A stretch of DNA of 64,000 nt, taken from Massariosphaeria phaeospora (taxonomy: Eukaryota; Ascomycota; Dothideomycetes; Pleosporales). The position numbers were made by a program, and so were the translations under genes. Below the pieces are notes generated by a model. That model made no database searches, was not told where the DNA came from, and saw only the letters and a list, made by a program, of their open reading frames with translations. The DNA lies in the NCBI GenBank assembly GCA_011032825.1, contig JAADJZ010000029.1, positions 434,001 to 498,000 of the forward strand, written 5' to 3'. Below, piece after piece: positions 12,517-24,000 of the stretch. Numbering within the stretch: the stretch's first letter is position 1; each line of letters begins with the position of its first letter.

Positions 12517-13083
12517 ATGCGCCGCACACTCTTCCTCCCCATCGCCCTCCCCCGCCCACTCTCCCGCCGCGCCATCCAGCGCCCCTCCCAACCCTTCACC
12601 AAGACCACCCCCACTATCCGCCACTCCACCTCCTCCTCATCGTTCACCTCCGGCCCCGCCCCACCCCGCCTCCCGAAAGACGAACAAGAACTCTTCGAGC
12701 GGCTGCAGCGGCAGAGCAGTGGGGCGTTCAGCACGCCGCGGCCAGCCTCTGATTCCAAATCCAACACCGCTGCAGCGGACGCAGACCTCGACGTCGACAC
12801 GAACGCACGCATACAGCTGAACCAGTCCCAGTCGCCCGCTTCAAACTCATCGCCATCACCATCGTCATCTGCCGATACGCGGGCGCAAATAAACCAGTCG
12901 CCGGATTCAGAGGAGGGTGGGGATAACGGCGGCTTCCACCCGAACATGAGACGTGGGGCGCCGCCGGAATTCGAGGGCGAGGTTAATCCGAAGACGGGGG
13001 AGGTGGGGGGGCCGAAGAACGAGCCGTTGAGGTGGGGCGGGCAGGGCGATTATAGCTATAATGGGAGGGTTACGGATTTTTAG
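12517..13083 (+). CDS. SDH8: Succinate dehydrogenase assembly factor 4 (SDHAF4/Sdh8)
   Basis: A mitochondrial matrix chaperone that binds flavinated Sdh1/SDHA and promotes assembly of complex II. The intronless 188-residue frame starts with an Arg-rich, acid-free presequence (MRRTLFLPIALPRPLSRR), as expected for mitochondrial import. The diagnostic part is the C terminus (about 154-188): EGEVNPKTGEVGGPKNEPLRW, followed by a GDYSYNGRVTDF end. This is the conserved DUF1674/SDHAF4 signature and it stops exactly at the conserved terminal Phe. The middle (about 60-150) is a poorly conserved Ser/Asn/Gln/Asp-rich linker and makes the protein longer than the yeast one. Transcription is codirectional with RVB1, with an independent promoter. 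Confidence 0.92.
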   Translation: MRRTLFLPIALPRPLSRRAIQRPSQPFTKTTPTIRHSTSSSSFTSGPAPPRLPKDEQELFERLQRQSSGAFSTPRPASDSKSNTAAADADLDVDTNARIQLNQSQSPASNSSPSPSSSADTRAQINQSPDSEEGGDNGGFHPNMRRGAPPEFEGEVNPKTGEVGGPKNEPLRWGGQGDYSYNGRVTDF

Positions 13084-13639
13084 GGGGGAATGGGGGATGG
13101 GTGTGTATAGAGTACCTTTTGGGCCAGATAGTCAAGAGGGTGTGGGTTTCACATTGCGTGGCATAGGCATAGCTAGGCGTTTGGTTTCACACGGTGTATA
13201 CGCGATTCGATTCGCTATACTATCTGAGCCATCTACTCGGAGTACTCTCCAAGAAAAGAAGTCGCCTACCCACCTATCGATACCTACGGAGTACCTCTCT
13301 CGAAAGTCTGCCTCGCCTATTTCCATGCGCTGGCTCTTGTCTATGCTAGCCCCACTGACTGTGCCACCCAACCGGGCGTAATGCACTGCCACCAAAACGG
13401 TTATTTCGGGAACGGTGAAGGGTGATCGTATCATGTATTCGACTTGGTCAAGTGACACATTGGAATGCACTGGAGGAATAATATGGTAATAGTAGGATGC
13501 TAATATCACGCGGGTCGTGGATGGCAGGGAGGAGTCAGGTCCAACTAAGTTAACGTGGGGCGATATATGTAACACCAAACCTAACATGCAATCCTACACT
13601 GCTACGCCCTGATTATTTCTGCCCGTCGCATACGGTCAT
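13084..13639. other. Intergenic, downstream of SDHAF4
   Basis: No gene is supported. Short frames on both strands (13061-13381 +, 13132-13587 -) overlap each other and have no domain or codon signal. Confidence 0.45.
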
Positions 13640-13907
13640 GTGTGTAGTGAGACGAACAGGCCAGTCGGAACTCAATGCCCTACGACGCGCGGCGCAGCAC
13701 AGCACAGCAGACAAACGTACGCCCCGCATATCATACTGTAATAGCAAACCTGAAACACTTACTCTGCAGTCACGTGTGTAGTGAGACGAACAGGCCAGTC
13801 GGAACTCAATGCCCTACGACGCGCGGCGCAGCACAGCACAGCAGACAAACGTACGCCCCGCATATCATACTGTAATAGCAAACCTGAAACGCTTACTCTG
13901 CAGTCAC
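13640..13907. repeat. Perfect-phase tandem duplication, 2 x 134 bp
   Basis: Copy 1 (13640-13773) and copy 2 (13774-13907) are adjacent head to tail and, by eye, differ at only one position (CTGAAACACTTA versus CTGAAACGCTTA). The unit contains a short GCGCGGCGCAGCACAGCACAGC run and no gene. Near identity suggests a recent duplication that has escaped RIP, fitting the small size of the unit. Confidence 0.9.
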
Positions 13908-14389
13908 GCTCCTGCTCCGTCCTACTTGGAAGGAAGTGAAAGGTCGTTAGGCTTGCGAGATATCTACACTTAGGTCTAGTTAGAACGTTAGTGGGACAAC
14001 ACGAGCGCTTATTGGGCTTGGCAGCCATCATGAAAATTACATTTTCGGCACCTCACAGCCGAGAAAGTTTTCGCAAAGCTCGAATTTGCTGCGGAGAGCC
14101 TCATTTGTCCTCACAGCCGCATGGGCCACTCCACGGCGAATTCATGTGGCTCGTGCATAACGATCACTCATGCCTAGGTACCTGTTACTTGCCCTCACCT
14201 GTCACTTTTCCCACGTTAGCTACTACAAAATCTCGGCGATGCTGCACTTAACGCCTCATTAAGGCCGTATCCTTGCTACTAGGTCGATCATCGAGATCAT
14301 GTTAACTCACCATTTCGGCCAGTGCTGATCGCTTACTTATCTGGGTCTTGCTGCATCAAGACAACAGTGGCGCAACTTGATTGCATTAG
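13908..14389. other. Intergenic before the TPR pseudogene
   Basis: Nothing certain. The right part (about 14300-14400) may hold the decayed 5' end of the pseudogene, since the frame just upstream of its first recognisable exon continues with plausible residues. Confidence 0.35.
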
Positions 14390-16421
14390 TTTTTGCATTC
14401 CAGAATGGATAGCCAAATGGGACTCTTCCTTGAGGTACGGGCCCATGGAGTGGTAGGAAGCCAAGCTAATCAATATTAGTATCAAGACGATACGCAGCGC
14501 TCTTGAATACAACGCGCACCAAGTTAACGCGGAGCCCAGCGGCGAGCCTGAGGTGCACGAGCTCGACGAGCTTGCAGGTCGGGTGTCATATAATCAATTA
14601 GGAGTGTCGCCAAGTCTAAGTCTCTCAGCTTCTCAGACTCCTACCGTACAATATCGTTCTCCGGTTTCGGTTCTTTCTACCCTGGCCCCCTTTGGACACC
14701 AGAATGCAACTAGATCCTCACAGAAGAGGAAGGCAGCAGATCCAAGCCAACAAAAGGTCTGCCAAGGAAAGAAACAAGCTATTCGAGCTGTTCAACTCTC
14801 TCAAGAATCTCGGTCTTTAATAGTACCACAGCTTATACCAGTGTCCAAATCCAGATCCAACTGTCCACTTGAACATCACCCACAGGCACAACGGCTACTC
14901 TCTCTACTATGCTGTTTGGCACCACCAGCTTTCCCGATCGAATCCTCGTTGTTGGTATGTGGTGGTAAAGACAGGAAACGCTGGACACTCTCCAGAAATT
15001 TAGAGATCTTTGGAGCTGAAGATATTGGACTCGATCGTGCGATTGTCGACCTACTGCGGAACACCGGAGAGCTTGACCGCAGCCTCAAGCTGCTTGAGTC
15101 GTCGACTTGTATTATACATCAGAACGGGAGGTTAGAGGTAACGCCTGACAAGGCCTTCTCTGTAGACGTAAGCGGAGTCGAATAGAATCAGGCGATGACA
15201 CTCGTTTGCTTCTATTTCTCGGGTTGCGAATACTCCTCTGGATTCTCTAAAATCGGACGATCCGCACTGCCACTCTTACAGAGACTCCTTGAGCAATACA
15301 GATCTCTCACCAGTCAGCAACGTAGTCCTTTTCGCTCAGTCGTCCTACCAGCACTCCTTCAAGCGTCTAAGTTCTCAACCTTGTCCTAGAAAAAGATCTG
15401 CATCACCATGTTGGAGGACGAAGGAGTCCAGGACATGGAACCCTATATCCAGGCATATTTCGTGGCTAGGAAAGCATTCGTACTTCGATCAGAAGGTAGA
15501 TGGGATGAATCTTGTCAAGTCCTCCAGGATTGTTTGTCATCACCCAAGGACATAGCCCTTGACGGGAGATTGAACGCCATCCGTAGACTCCTCATCTCAG
15601 CCCTAGCCTCAAACCTATGGGAGAGAGAGAAGTTTGACGAAGCCACTCTTGCCTAGAAAGACTGGCAACTATCTGGCATGTCAGCAGATACGATGTCTCT
15701 CTACGAAAAGAGAGTATCAGTAAGAGTGCTTACAAGCACTGGGATAGCAAGCTTAAACAACGGACGCTACGAAGACGCGATAAAGAGCCTGGAGAGCGCA
15801 AAGACAATGTATGACACCACGTCACGCCCTCGTCTAGATGTCATAGCCAGTCTGAGCGACGCGTATTGCGAGTTGGGAATGCCGGAGGTCGCGCTAGAAC
15901 GTTTGGAACAAAGCCTGAACGCTTAAGGTTGCCTGGACGACAGGTATCACAGGAACTGGTGCATTCCATTTGCGGAAGCTTCCGTTTGCACGGAACTGTA
16001 TGAGCAGGCCGAGACGATGCTTCTGAACTTGAAGGAACACTTTGAGCGAACGGCAGATTTAGAAAGAATTGATCGACAAAGGTATATTCGAACCCTTACT
16101 CTCCTCGCACAGAACCTTCATCGACAGGCTAGTAGCCATAATGAATGGGCTGAAACAAGGCGACGCTGGACGGAGGTAGTTGCACTCACGGAACAGTTTG
16201 ATGAGGTATCTAGGTGGGACTTTGGCATGATATGTCTCTCCATGCACCACGCCATTCTTCACTTAGAAGAGAGTAGGGTGTGGTTGGAGCGAGGAAATGC
16301 TGAGTTTAAGATAGCGGGGCGTTTCTGGATGCGAGGTATGGGGACGTATTGGTGTAACTTTCTGACGTCAAAACTTCCTATGCTCTGTGAGATTGTAGGG
16401 ACTGGAAACGCGCGAGTGTAG
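14390..16421 (+). pseudogene. Decayed helical/TPR protein gene (possibly NLR-type), four in-frame stops
   Basis: A putative exon ends at 14434 (GTACGG donor) and, after an intron with CTAAT and ATTAG (14435-14479), one frame runs to 16421. It is broken only by stop codons at 15183 (TAG), 15387 (TAG), 15654 (TAG) and 15924 (TAA), all in the same phase, with no frameshift in about 1.9 kb. Each is one transition away from Gln or Trp. The 3' half reads as tetratricopeptide-like helical pairs (GIASLNNGRYEDAIKSLESA, then SDAYCELGMPEVALERLEQS). The stretch before it (about 14880-15180) resembles the winged-helix region that follows the NTPase in fungal STAND/NLR proteins, but no P-loop is visible, so that label is tentative. 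Base composition is not strongly AT-rich, so RIP, if responsible, was light. Confidence 0.6.
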
Positions 16422-17776
16422 GTAGTAACACTTGACTACTGTAAGTCTCGCTAGTGCTAGAGAGATATAGATGGCGTTTATATCCGCTCGAGTTTGAAGA
16501 AGTATATAGCAGAGTTGACTGGTTAGGACGTACCTAGTTGCTGAATGATGCAACAAACAACGTTAGTGCACTCGTTTTTATCTGTTAGATCGAGCGGGGG
16601 GCATACCGTACATACGGTACGTTAATGGAACTCTAAAACCCGACAGGAAGTGTCGTCGCAGGACTGCCTTATAAAACAGCGTCAGAGCTCGCGCTCGTGC
16701 CCTTCATGCCCCTCGTAACACGCCGCATCGTATCTGAGAGCCCGACAGCGTGCTGTGGTTGTTGACGCTGTCCTCGCGCGTCGTGTTGTTGCCAAGGGAA
16801 AGGAGGCGGCAAGAGCCGCTGCACACGCAGCGACTCTATGCACAGTGACAGTGTCACCAAACCGGGCGATCCTGCGGCGCCCCCAGCAGCCAAGGGCGGG
16901 AGAAACAGGTCCTCCAGGCTTTGCACTTGGCAGCGCGTTCTTGACTTGACCTCATGTCGCCGTCAACACGCGGCCTTGTCGTTTATCGTCACAACTGCGG
17001 CGGCTTTCCAAGTTGCAGGCCACGCGGAGATGCCGGAGGCGCACGTCAAATCCAAGGCCCATCAACAGTCCCGCGCATTGCAATCTTGCACTGGACCCCG
17101 AAGACTCCGTCGGGCGGCTCGGGCGAGAAAGCAGCCAATGGCGTGGGCCGGATGCTGCTCATGCACGCGCGCCGGTCTGGAACTCTGGTCCCCAGGAACT
17201 GCGCAGAGACGTGCACGCTCCTGGCCATCATTGAACCAACTTACTGCCGGCGACTTTTGGCCGCCCGCGACACACACAGCCCACCAGTCTGCCTGGAGCA
17301 TGGACTGTCACCAACCGCCCGGCTGCAGCTGATACATAAAGCGAGTCCGTTTCCTCGTCGTGGGGCCTGCTACCACGTCCGTCTCCAAGAGTTCGCGTCT
17401 TCGTCTGCACTACGGCATCATCATCAAGGGTCGCGTTAGCCTGCTCGTGGCCCTGACACACCATTGCTGACGTGCTCGTGCTTTGTCTTTCTTAGTAAGT
17501 CGTGGTTCCGCGGTTGACATGATGTCTTGTGCTTGGCTGATTTTGTGTCTCAGCCTTTGACGTATGTGCACCACTGGACAAACGACAACCACCGCGACAA
17601 CGGCCATGACCAGGTAGTGCCACCATGCCTTTGAGGAGAACGACTGCCACGACCTACTTTGCCCTTGGTCAGTCGCCATAACGGGTCGGGAAGCACCGCT
17701 GCTCGCGATTCTCTGTGCCCACACACGCTCGCGTTTCCTCTGCGCCATATCGACTCTACTCACACCAATCGCACCA
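16422..17776. other. Intergenic, pseudogene to carboxylesterase
   Basis: 1.35 kb. The frames at 16755-17439 in all phases are mutually overlapping GC-driven frames without domains. A perfect 7+7 nt inverted repeat (TACCGTA-CA-TACGGTA) sits at 16604-16619. The 300 nt before 17777 presumably contain the esterase promoter. Confidence 0.4.
16604..16619. repeat. Short perfect palindrome TACCGTA-CA-TACGGTA
   Basis: Two 7 nt arms are separated by 2 nt. The spacing would suit a dimeric DNA-binding protein, but a single occurrence gives no functional proof. Confidence 0.5.
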
Positions 17777-19463
17777 ATGGCGATCATGTCCATTCTACTC
17801 TTGCTCTTCGCTGTATGCGTTCAGCAATTACTCGCCGTCGACACGGTCGTCGACCTGGGCCATGCCCAGTATCGCGGCCAGGACCAGGGCGACGGAGTAA
17901 CGTCCTGGGTCGGCATGCGATATGCCAGAAGTGTCTCACGCATCGATGGGATGCGTTTTGCCCCGCCCCAGGATCCGCTTCCAGCACGAGGCATTGTCAA
18001 TGCGACAAAGGTAAGTCAATCACCTTGTGCATCCGTGTCAATGTTAATACCGCATAGTTTGCGCCTCTCTGCATTGGTACCAACAGCAATCTCCAATACG
18101 AGTTTGGCGAAAAGTGGTCGGAAGACTGCCTCTTCGCCAACGTGTTTGCCCCAACAAACGCTACCATCGAGAGCGCCCTTCCTGTCTACGTCTTCATCCA
18201 AGGCGGCGGTTTCAATCTCAATGGGAACGCCAATTACAACGGCACCGACTTGATCGAGGCCGCCGATGGGCAGATGGTGGTAGTCAATTTCAACTATCGA
18301 GTTGGGCCATATGGCTTCTTGGCCAGCAAGGAGGTTGCGGAGAATAAGACTTTGAGTCTTAACAACGGATTGTTAGATCAACGGCAATTGCTCAAGTGGG
18401 TGCAGAAGAACATCCGCCAAGTGCGTACAGTCCATTTCAATCACTCCATTGGACGTTGACTAACAGTTTCCAACAGTTTGGCGGTGACCCTAACCACGTC
18501 ACATTGGGTGGAGCAAGCGCCGGTGCTGGCTCCGTTGTGCTGCACCTCACAGCATACGGTGGTCGCGACGACAAACTGTTCCACGCCGCTGCAGCCGAGT
18601 CGCCTGCGTTTCCGCCTCTGCGCAATACCACTGAGACGCAATGGGCCTATGACGCGTTACTGAAATCGACGGGCTGTAAAGATCTGCTTTGCATGCAAAA
18701 TATGGATGCCGTTCAATTCCAATCTGCAGTTCGCAGCTTGAAAGTTCCATATCCAGGCGCCAAGGGGTTGCCCATCTTCTTCTGGAACCCTACGCTGGAC
18801 TACGATTTCGTCCGAGACTATACCTACAACGAGATTAAAGCAGGCCATTTCGTCAAGGTCCCTACCATTTTTGGCGACGACACGAACGAAGGATTAGTGT
18901 TTACCCCGAAGACGGTGACATCCCTCAATCGCGCACAGCAATTTATCACCGACCAGTTTCCCAACCTAGATAACCAAGAGAGGGATATGATCAGAGACGT
19001 GTGGCAAGGGCCGAGGGATACAGATTCCGACCCGCGATGGCAGAACCTCGCTTCCGACGTCTACGGCCATATCCGATACACATGCCCTGGCCTCAACATC
19101 TCGTCCGCATATGCAGATGATGGCTCTGCACCGACCTATCAGTACCGATGGAATGTTGGCACTGCACTTCATGTCTCCGAGATTATGCCCGTGTGGCATG
19201 GCGGCACTTCAGCACCAGCAGCCTTCATCCACAAGTACTGGGCCTCTTTCATTCGTACCTACGACCCGAACACATTCAAGAGAGAATTTCGTCTGCCCGA
19301 TGGCAAGAACATCAGCTCCCCAGCATGGGACACATTTGGAGAGGCAAATGGCAATCGGATGTTTTTCTCTAACAATAACGAAGTAAACATGGAGGAAGTC
19401 TCCAATGAACAGTGGGAACGCTGCGACGTCATCTCCGAGTTGGGCACCCAGCTAGACCAGTAA
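17777..19463 (+). CDS. Secreted type-B carboxylesterase/lipase
   Basis: An alpha/beta-hydrolase of the carboxylesterase B family, expected to hydrolyse ester bonds outside the cell; the substrate cannot be read from sequence. Three exons (17777-18010, 18058-18420, 18477-19463) give 527 residues. Introns of 47 and 56 nt both fall between codons. Residues 1-20 form a signal peptide (MAIMSILLLLFAVCVQQLLA). The oxyanion-hole motif GGGF is at about 126-129 and the nucleophile Ser is near 213 in GGASAGAG, where the usual family motif is GESAGG. The acid is near 336 (DDTNEG) and His is near 439 (VWHGG). Several N-X-S/T sites fit a secreted glycoprotein. A GTAAGT overlaps the stop codon region (19460), so a short extra 3' exon is possible, but the present end (ERCDVISEL..) matches where the family normally stops. 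Confidence 0.88.
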
Positions 19464-21049
19464 GTCTCCCTTTTTAATCCCCAGAGGGCCGCGAAGGGCT
19501 TGGGAGTTCGCTTGACATGCCTACCACAACTCGAGCGACCTGTACCACTCTATCCTGTAATCTTTTCAGTGCGCGGAAAACAGTTGCTGACAAGTCATGA
19601 CAGAATTCCATCAGTGGCCACGAGCATCAGATCCCTCGTCGGATCGAGTCACCTTCCTTATGTCGTGCTCTTGTCTTTTGTCATGCAGCATCTTTGGCCT
19701 TGAGGGGCTGCGCAACGATCGAAATGAACTATCCACATGACGACGAGCGATTGCTGTAGCCACGCGCTCATCCCGTCGGAAGCTCAAATAGCGTCGACGA
19801 CACGATACTGTGCCAACACTTGGTGCAATTGGGGGACGCATCAAGTCTAGCACGAAGATGCCCACGAGTGGCCCTCAATTCACAGACGATAGATCCTGGT
19901 TCAGAGTCAGGGCGCTCTCTGAACATGGGGAACGATAAGGAAGAAGCTACGACAGGGGCGATGCACAGCGAAAAGCTTAGTGCCTAAACCACGAAGAACG
20001 ATGCGGACCTGAGAAAGAGGCAAAGGCATTGCCATCGGAGGTGGAAGCAAAGCACCCCATCCAATCTCCGACTCGGGGCGCTGAGTTTATGCTTCAGGCC
20101 TGGACTTGTGCATGCGGAGTTGAGAATAGTTGAAGGTTTTATTTGTATATACCCCCTGCTGCGATTGCTAGTGTTGTTGTGAGCAAATGACTTATATTTG
20201 GACCTTGATGGATACCAGTCTTGTTGATGACGAAGTTTGTGTTGTACATGCTGTGCTAGAGGCTCTATCTGTTCCTACTCTAAAGGTTAGAAGCGATAGT
20301 TCTTTTTTTGTTTATGTTTGTGTTTGCGGGGGATTTTATGGGGAGAGCGGAGAGCGGACAATAAGTCTCAACGGTGGTGGGTTTCAACGGCGGTGAGACG
20401 ACACAGTGAAAGGGCCGTTTCCGACGCGCACCTACGCGATCCTAGTCTGTTGCCTCCATGAGTCCCTACGTAGTACGTACACATTGCCTAGTATAGTAGA
20501 TATAGTAGAGCTTTGTAAAGACAAAGGTAGAGTCTCTGCACACTGCTAGATAACCGTATGCTGTCAAGAGGATGGCCAAACGTCTGTCTCCATCAGCAGT
20601 GCATCCTAATTTACCAGGAGGTCGAGGCTAAGCACCGGGGGCACGTCTCGGGTGGTGTGCCGAGCGTGCCCAGGGTGTGGCGCGCTGCAGGAACAATTAA
20701 TCTGATGAACCTGAACCTGAACCGGCCCTGAATGTTTTTGGACACACGAAACTGGCCCTCGTCTGACACCTGACGCTGTCCTGCTCGCCCGCCTCGCACG
20801 CAGCCACACGTTGACGAGTCAATTGCACCTGCTGGCCGGCCCTGTCACCGTCGCTATCGCCATCACCGTCACCACCGCGTCGCGGGCCCTCTCCCCAGTT
20901 CGTGCCCGCACCCGCGCGCCCGTCGCTCCCGTCACGCCCATCAGGGGCATCGTCCACCGCCGCCCGCGCCTCCATCGCCTGGGACCGCCCGCTCGTGATG
21001 CTTCCTCGCCCACACGCCCCAAGATAGCACACCACCACGTCTGGGTGCC
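19464..21049. other. Intergenic, esterase to DOCK gene
   Basis: 1.6 kb without a supported gene. It contains the second member (about 20483-20602) of a degenerate repeat shared with 12198-12306. The last 350 nt are strongly C-rich with alternating CG/AC content and several Arg/Pro frames, which I read as promoter and leader of the DOCK gene. Confidence 0.4.
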
Positions 21050-24000
21050 ATGCCGGGCTGGAGACCGCTCCCCCGAATCGCCTTCGCAATATGCATATAC
21101 CCCTTCCAGCCCTCGTCGCCCGCCGACCTGCCCCTCGAGATCGGCGACGAGCTGTACATAATCGAGCAGGGCGGCAAAGAGGGCTCGTGGTATCGCGGGT
21201 ACTTGGTTGCGCCGCCGTCGCTGCTGGCCGGTCTGACCAGCGTGAAGGGGCAGACGCTCGAGGCACGCGTGTTCTCGGGCATCTTCCCCCGCTGCTGCGT
21301 CGAGGTGCGCGAGGTGCTGGGAGAGGGCAAGACGCCCGCCGGCCTCGTCGATGGGTCTGACAAACTACCTCCTTCGCGTGGGAGCCATGACCGACATGCC
21401 ACCAACGGCGTCATCACCCCGACCGAAAGCACAAGTGCCGCTTCGCTGGCTGCAAAGGGCACCGGCTCGCATCCCAAACGCGCCACGAGGTCCGACACCG
21501 TCTCTGCCCTCCCCTCGTCCGCCGCCCGCCCGCTGTCGCGGAAACGGTCGAACAGGAAGCGCACCGGCAGCCAGGGCTCGCAGTGGACAGCCCGGTCAGA
21601 GCACCTCCAGCAGTTGTCGCTGCCCCTGTCGCCCATATCGCCCACGACCCACGACCCTACCGCCCCGCGCCCGCCTGCGCCCGTGCCTATGCTGAAGATT
21701 GGCGACGAGACCCCGACATCGTCCCAGGAGCCCTTGGTCGACGAGATTGCGTCTTGTTTGCGCGAGTGGCACTCGACCAAGTTGCACGAACTTTTGCTAG
21801 CAAGGAAGTACAGCGCGTTGGACAAGATGTCGGTGGTGGTGCAGCGATTGGATACCGCGCGTCGCCAGCTGTTGCACAAGGTGCTGACCGCGAAAGAGCT
21901 AGAAAAGGTACGCGAGCAGACGGTCTGGGATCTGGTGTCCGGCAACAAAATGCTCTGCGGGGACGTGATTGTTCGAAGCCCTTCTCAGCGCGGCCGCATT
22001 CTGACTGGCGACGACTCTGCCATCGAAATCACGAAACTGCAGTCCATGATGAGCTTACTGGGTGGACGGCCGGTGCCACACGTCGACGAGCACACCCTGC
22101 ACCATTTGTTTGTCGATCTAAAGCATGTACAAGGCGATGTTGTGCCGGGAGCTGCCCAAGTGTCAATGCACTTGTGCCAGAAGCTTCCTGGACAGGCGCT
22201 GATTCCCCTTTCAGAAGCCTACTCTTTCGATCTGACTGCCCGAGACGGGACTGCTGTTTCTTTGGCTGGAGAAAAATTGAGATCGTTATTCGTCGACTTG
22301 AGTCCGACAGACATTGGGGAGGGAGCAGGGTCTGGCTGCAACTTGTATCTTGTTTTCAAATTACTCACAAACGAACCGTACCGAACAGGCTGGGCCGCCG
22401 GACAAACGGGAGTCCCGAGGGAAAGCATGTCTAGCAATTCATCAGGCATGCCGCCGTCTTCGCAAGGAAGTGTCAAGGGGCGGCGTAGCCTTATGTTTGG
22501 GTCGAAGCGGAAGGAATCGAGCCATTCGAACTTGAGCTCGGTGGATACGCGCGCCCCGAGCATGGATTCAAATCGAGCAGCAAACCACGATGTGCGGCCG
22601 GTTTCCGCAGCTCCGAAAGTAAAACCTTCCTCCAGGGACCAAAAGTCGCTGAAGAGAGCCGTGGCTGTCGGTACTCTTCGCGTGGATGCACTTATGCGAG
22701 CGCGTTCCGAGGCGGATCAAACAGTCACTCTCTGGTCTCTCCCTACTTCAACCGACGAAACGGCGGAGGAAGATATTGGCTGGGACGATATCGTGAGCGA
22801 GGTGTATCCAAGCGTCAGTGGGAAGTACAGGAAGAATCTGCAGATTAACCAACTTACTGTTCATCTCAAAGCCTTTGCGGATCCGGATGTCGAAGTGCTG
22901 GTGGAGAAAACGCCAACACTACTCCAGAACATCAAGCAAACGCGGAAGATTGGCTTCACGGGCGCTCCAACGAAAGCTCGAAGCGATATTTATCTTACAC
23001 TGGTCGAGCCATTCCTCCCCAAGAATGCGTTCTTGGCACATCCCAAGACTGGAACTGTCCCCCTAGCGCAAACCTCGTCAATGGGCAACCTCCAACTCAC
23101 CATTGAAGTCAGGAAATCGAATGGAGAACGTATAGAGGGCTGTATCTATCCTTCGAGCAATAGTGCAGGCCATACTGCATGGCGTACTACTGCAATAGAA
23201 AGAGGCGAAGGCTGGAATTTGACGATCCGACTTGCCATCAACCCAGAGGATGTTCCCGGCTCGCATATTGTGATGAGCGTTGCTGATGCGCCCGGATTCC
23301 CGTTCGCTCTGTGCTGGATGCCGCTCTGGAGCCAAGACGCATTTGTTCGAGACGGTGGCCATTCCTTGTCACTTTACCGATACGACGAATACACCTCGAG
23401 CATGATTTCAGGGAAAGGTGCTTACCTTGGACTCCCATGGTGCGCGCGGAAAAAGGATGAGCAAGTCATGGGACCGATGGCGGCGCTGCATCTCAAAACA
23501 TACCTCTGCAGCACAAGGTACTCTCAAGACCCGAATTTACTAGGACTTCTTAAATGGCGCGATCAGGCTGCAGGCGAGCTTGTCGGACTATTACGCAAGT
23601 TCCCATTTGTTCCTGAGATCGAGTTAGTAAAGTTGCTGAATGAAGTCTTCGACGCGCTATTCGAGATTCTAGTGGAGTACGCTGGAAGCGACGAGTACGA
23701 GGATTTGGTTTTCAATGCTTTGGTTATCGTCTTGGGGATCGTTCACGACAGGCGTTTCAACCTTGGTCCTCTTGTCGACCTTTATGCCGAGACTAGGTTC
23801 AACTACCCCTTCGCCACTTCGTGTCTGGTGCGAAGCTACACCCGCTTATTGGCCAATCCCGTGGAGCCGGAATGCTCTCGACGCTTACGAGCAACGTTCA
23901 AAGTAGGACGCCATATCCTCAAATTCATCATGAATGCTCGTCAGCAACAAAAAGAAAAGGAGGCAGGAATTGGGATCACCAGCCGACAGCCGACGTTCAC

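Noticed and set aside
16755..17464. Cluster of 60-164 codon frames on both strands
   Set aside because: Mutually overlapping and without a domain. They reflect lack of AT rather than coding.
19455..19575. Possible extra 3' intron/exon of the carboxylesterase (GTAAGT at 19460)
   Set aside because: The protein already ends where the family ends, and the following sequence gives no conserved residues.
20697..21948. Long minus-strand frames (189 and 335 codons) over the start of the DOCK gene
   Set aside because: Antisense shadows of the GC-rich 5' part of a certain gene.
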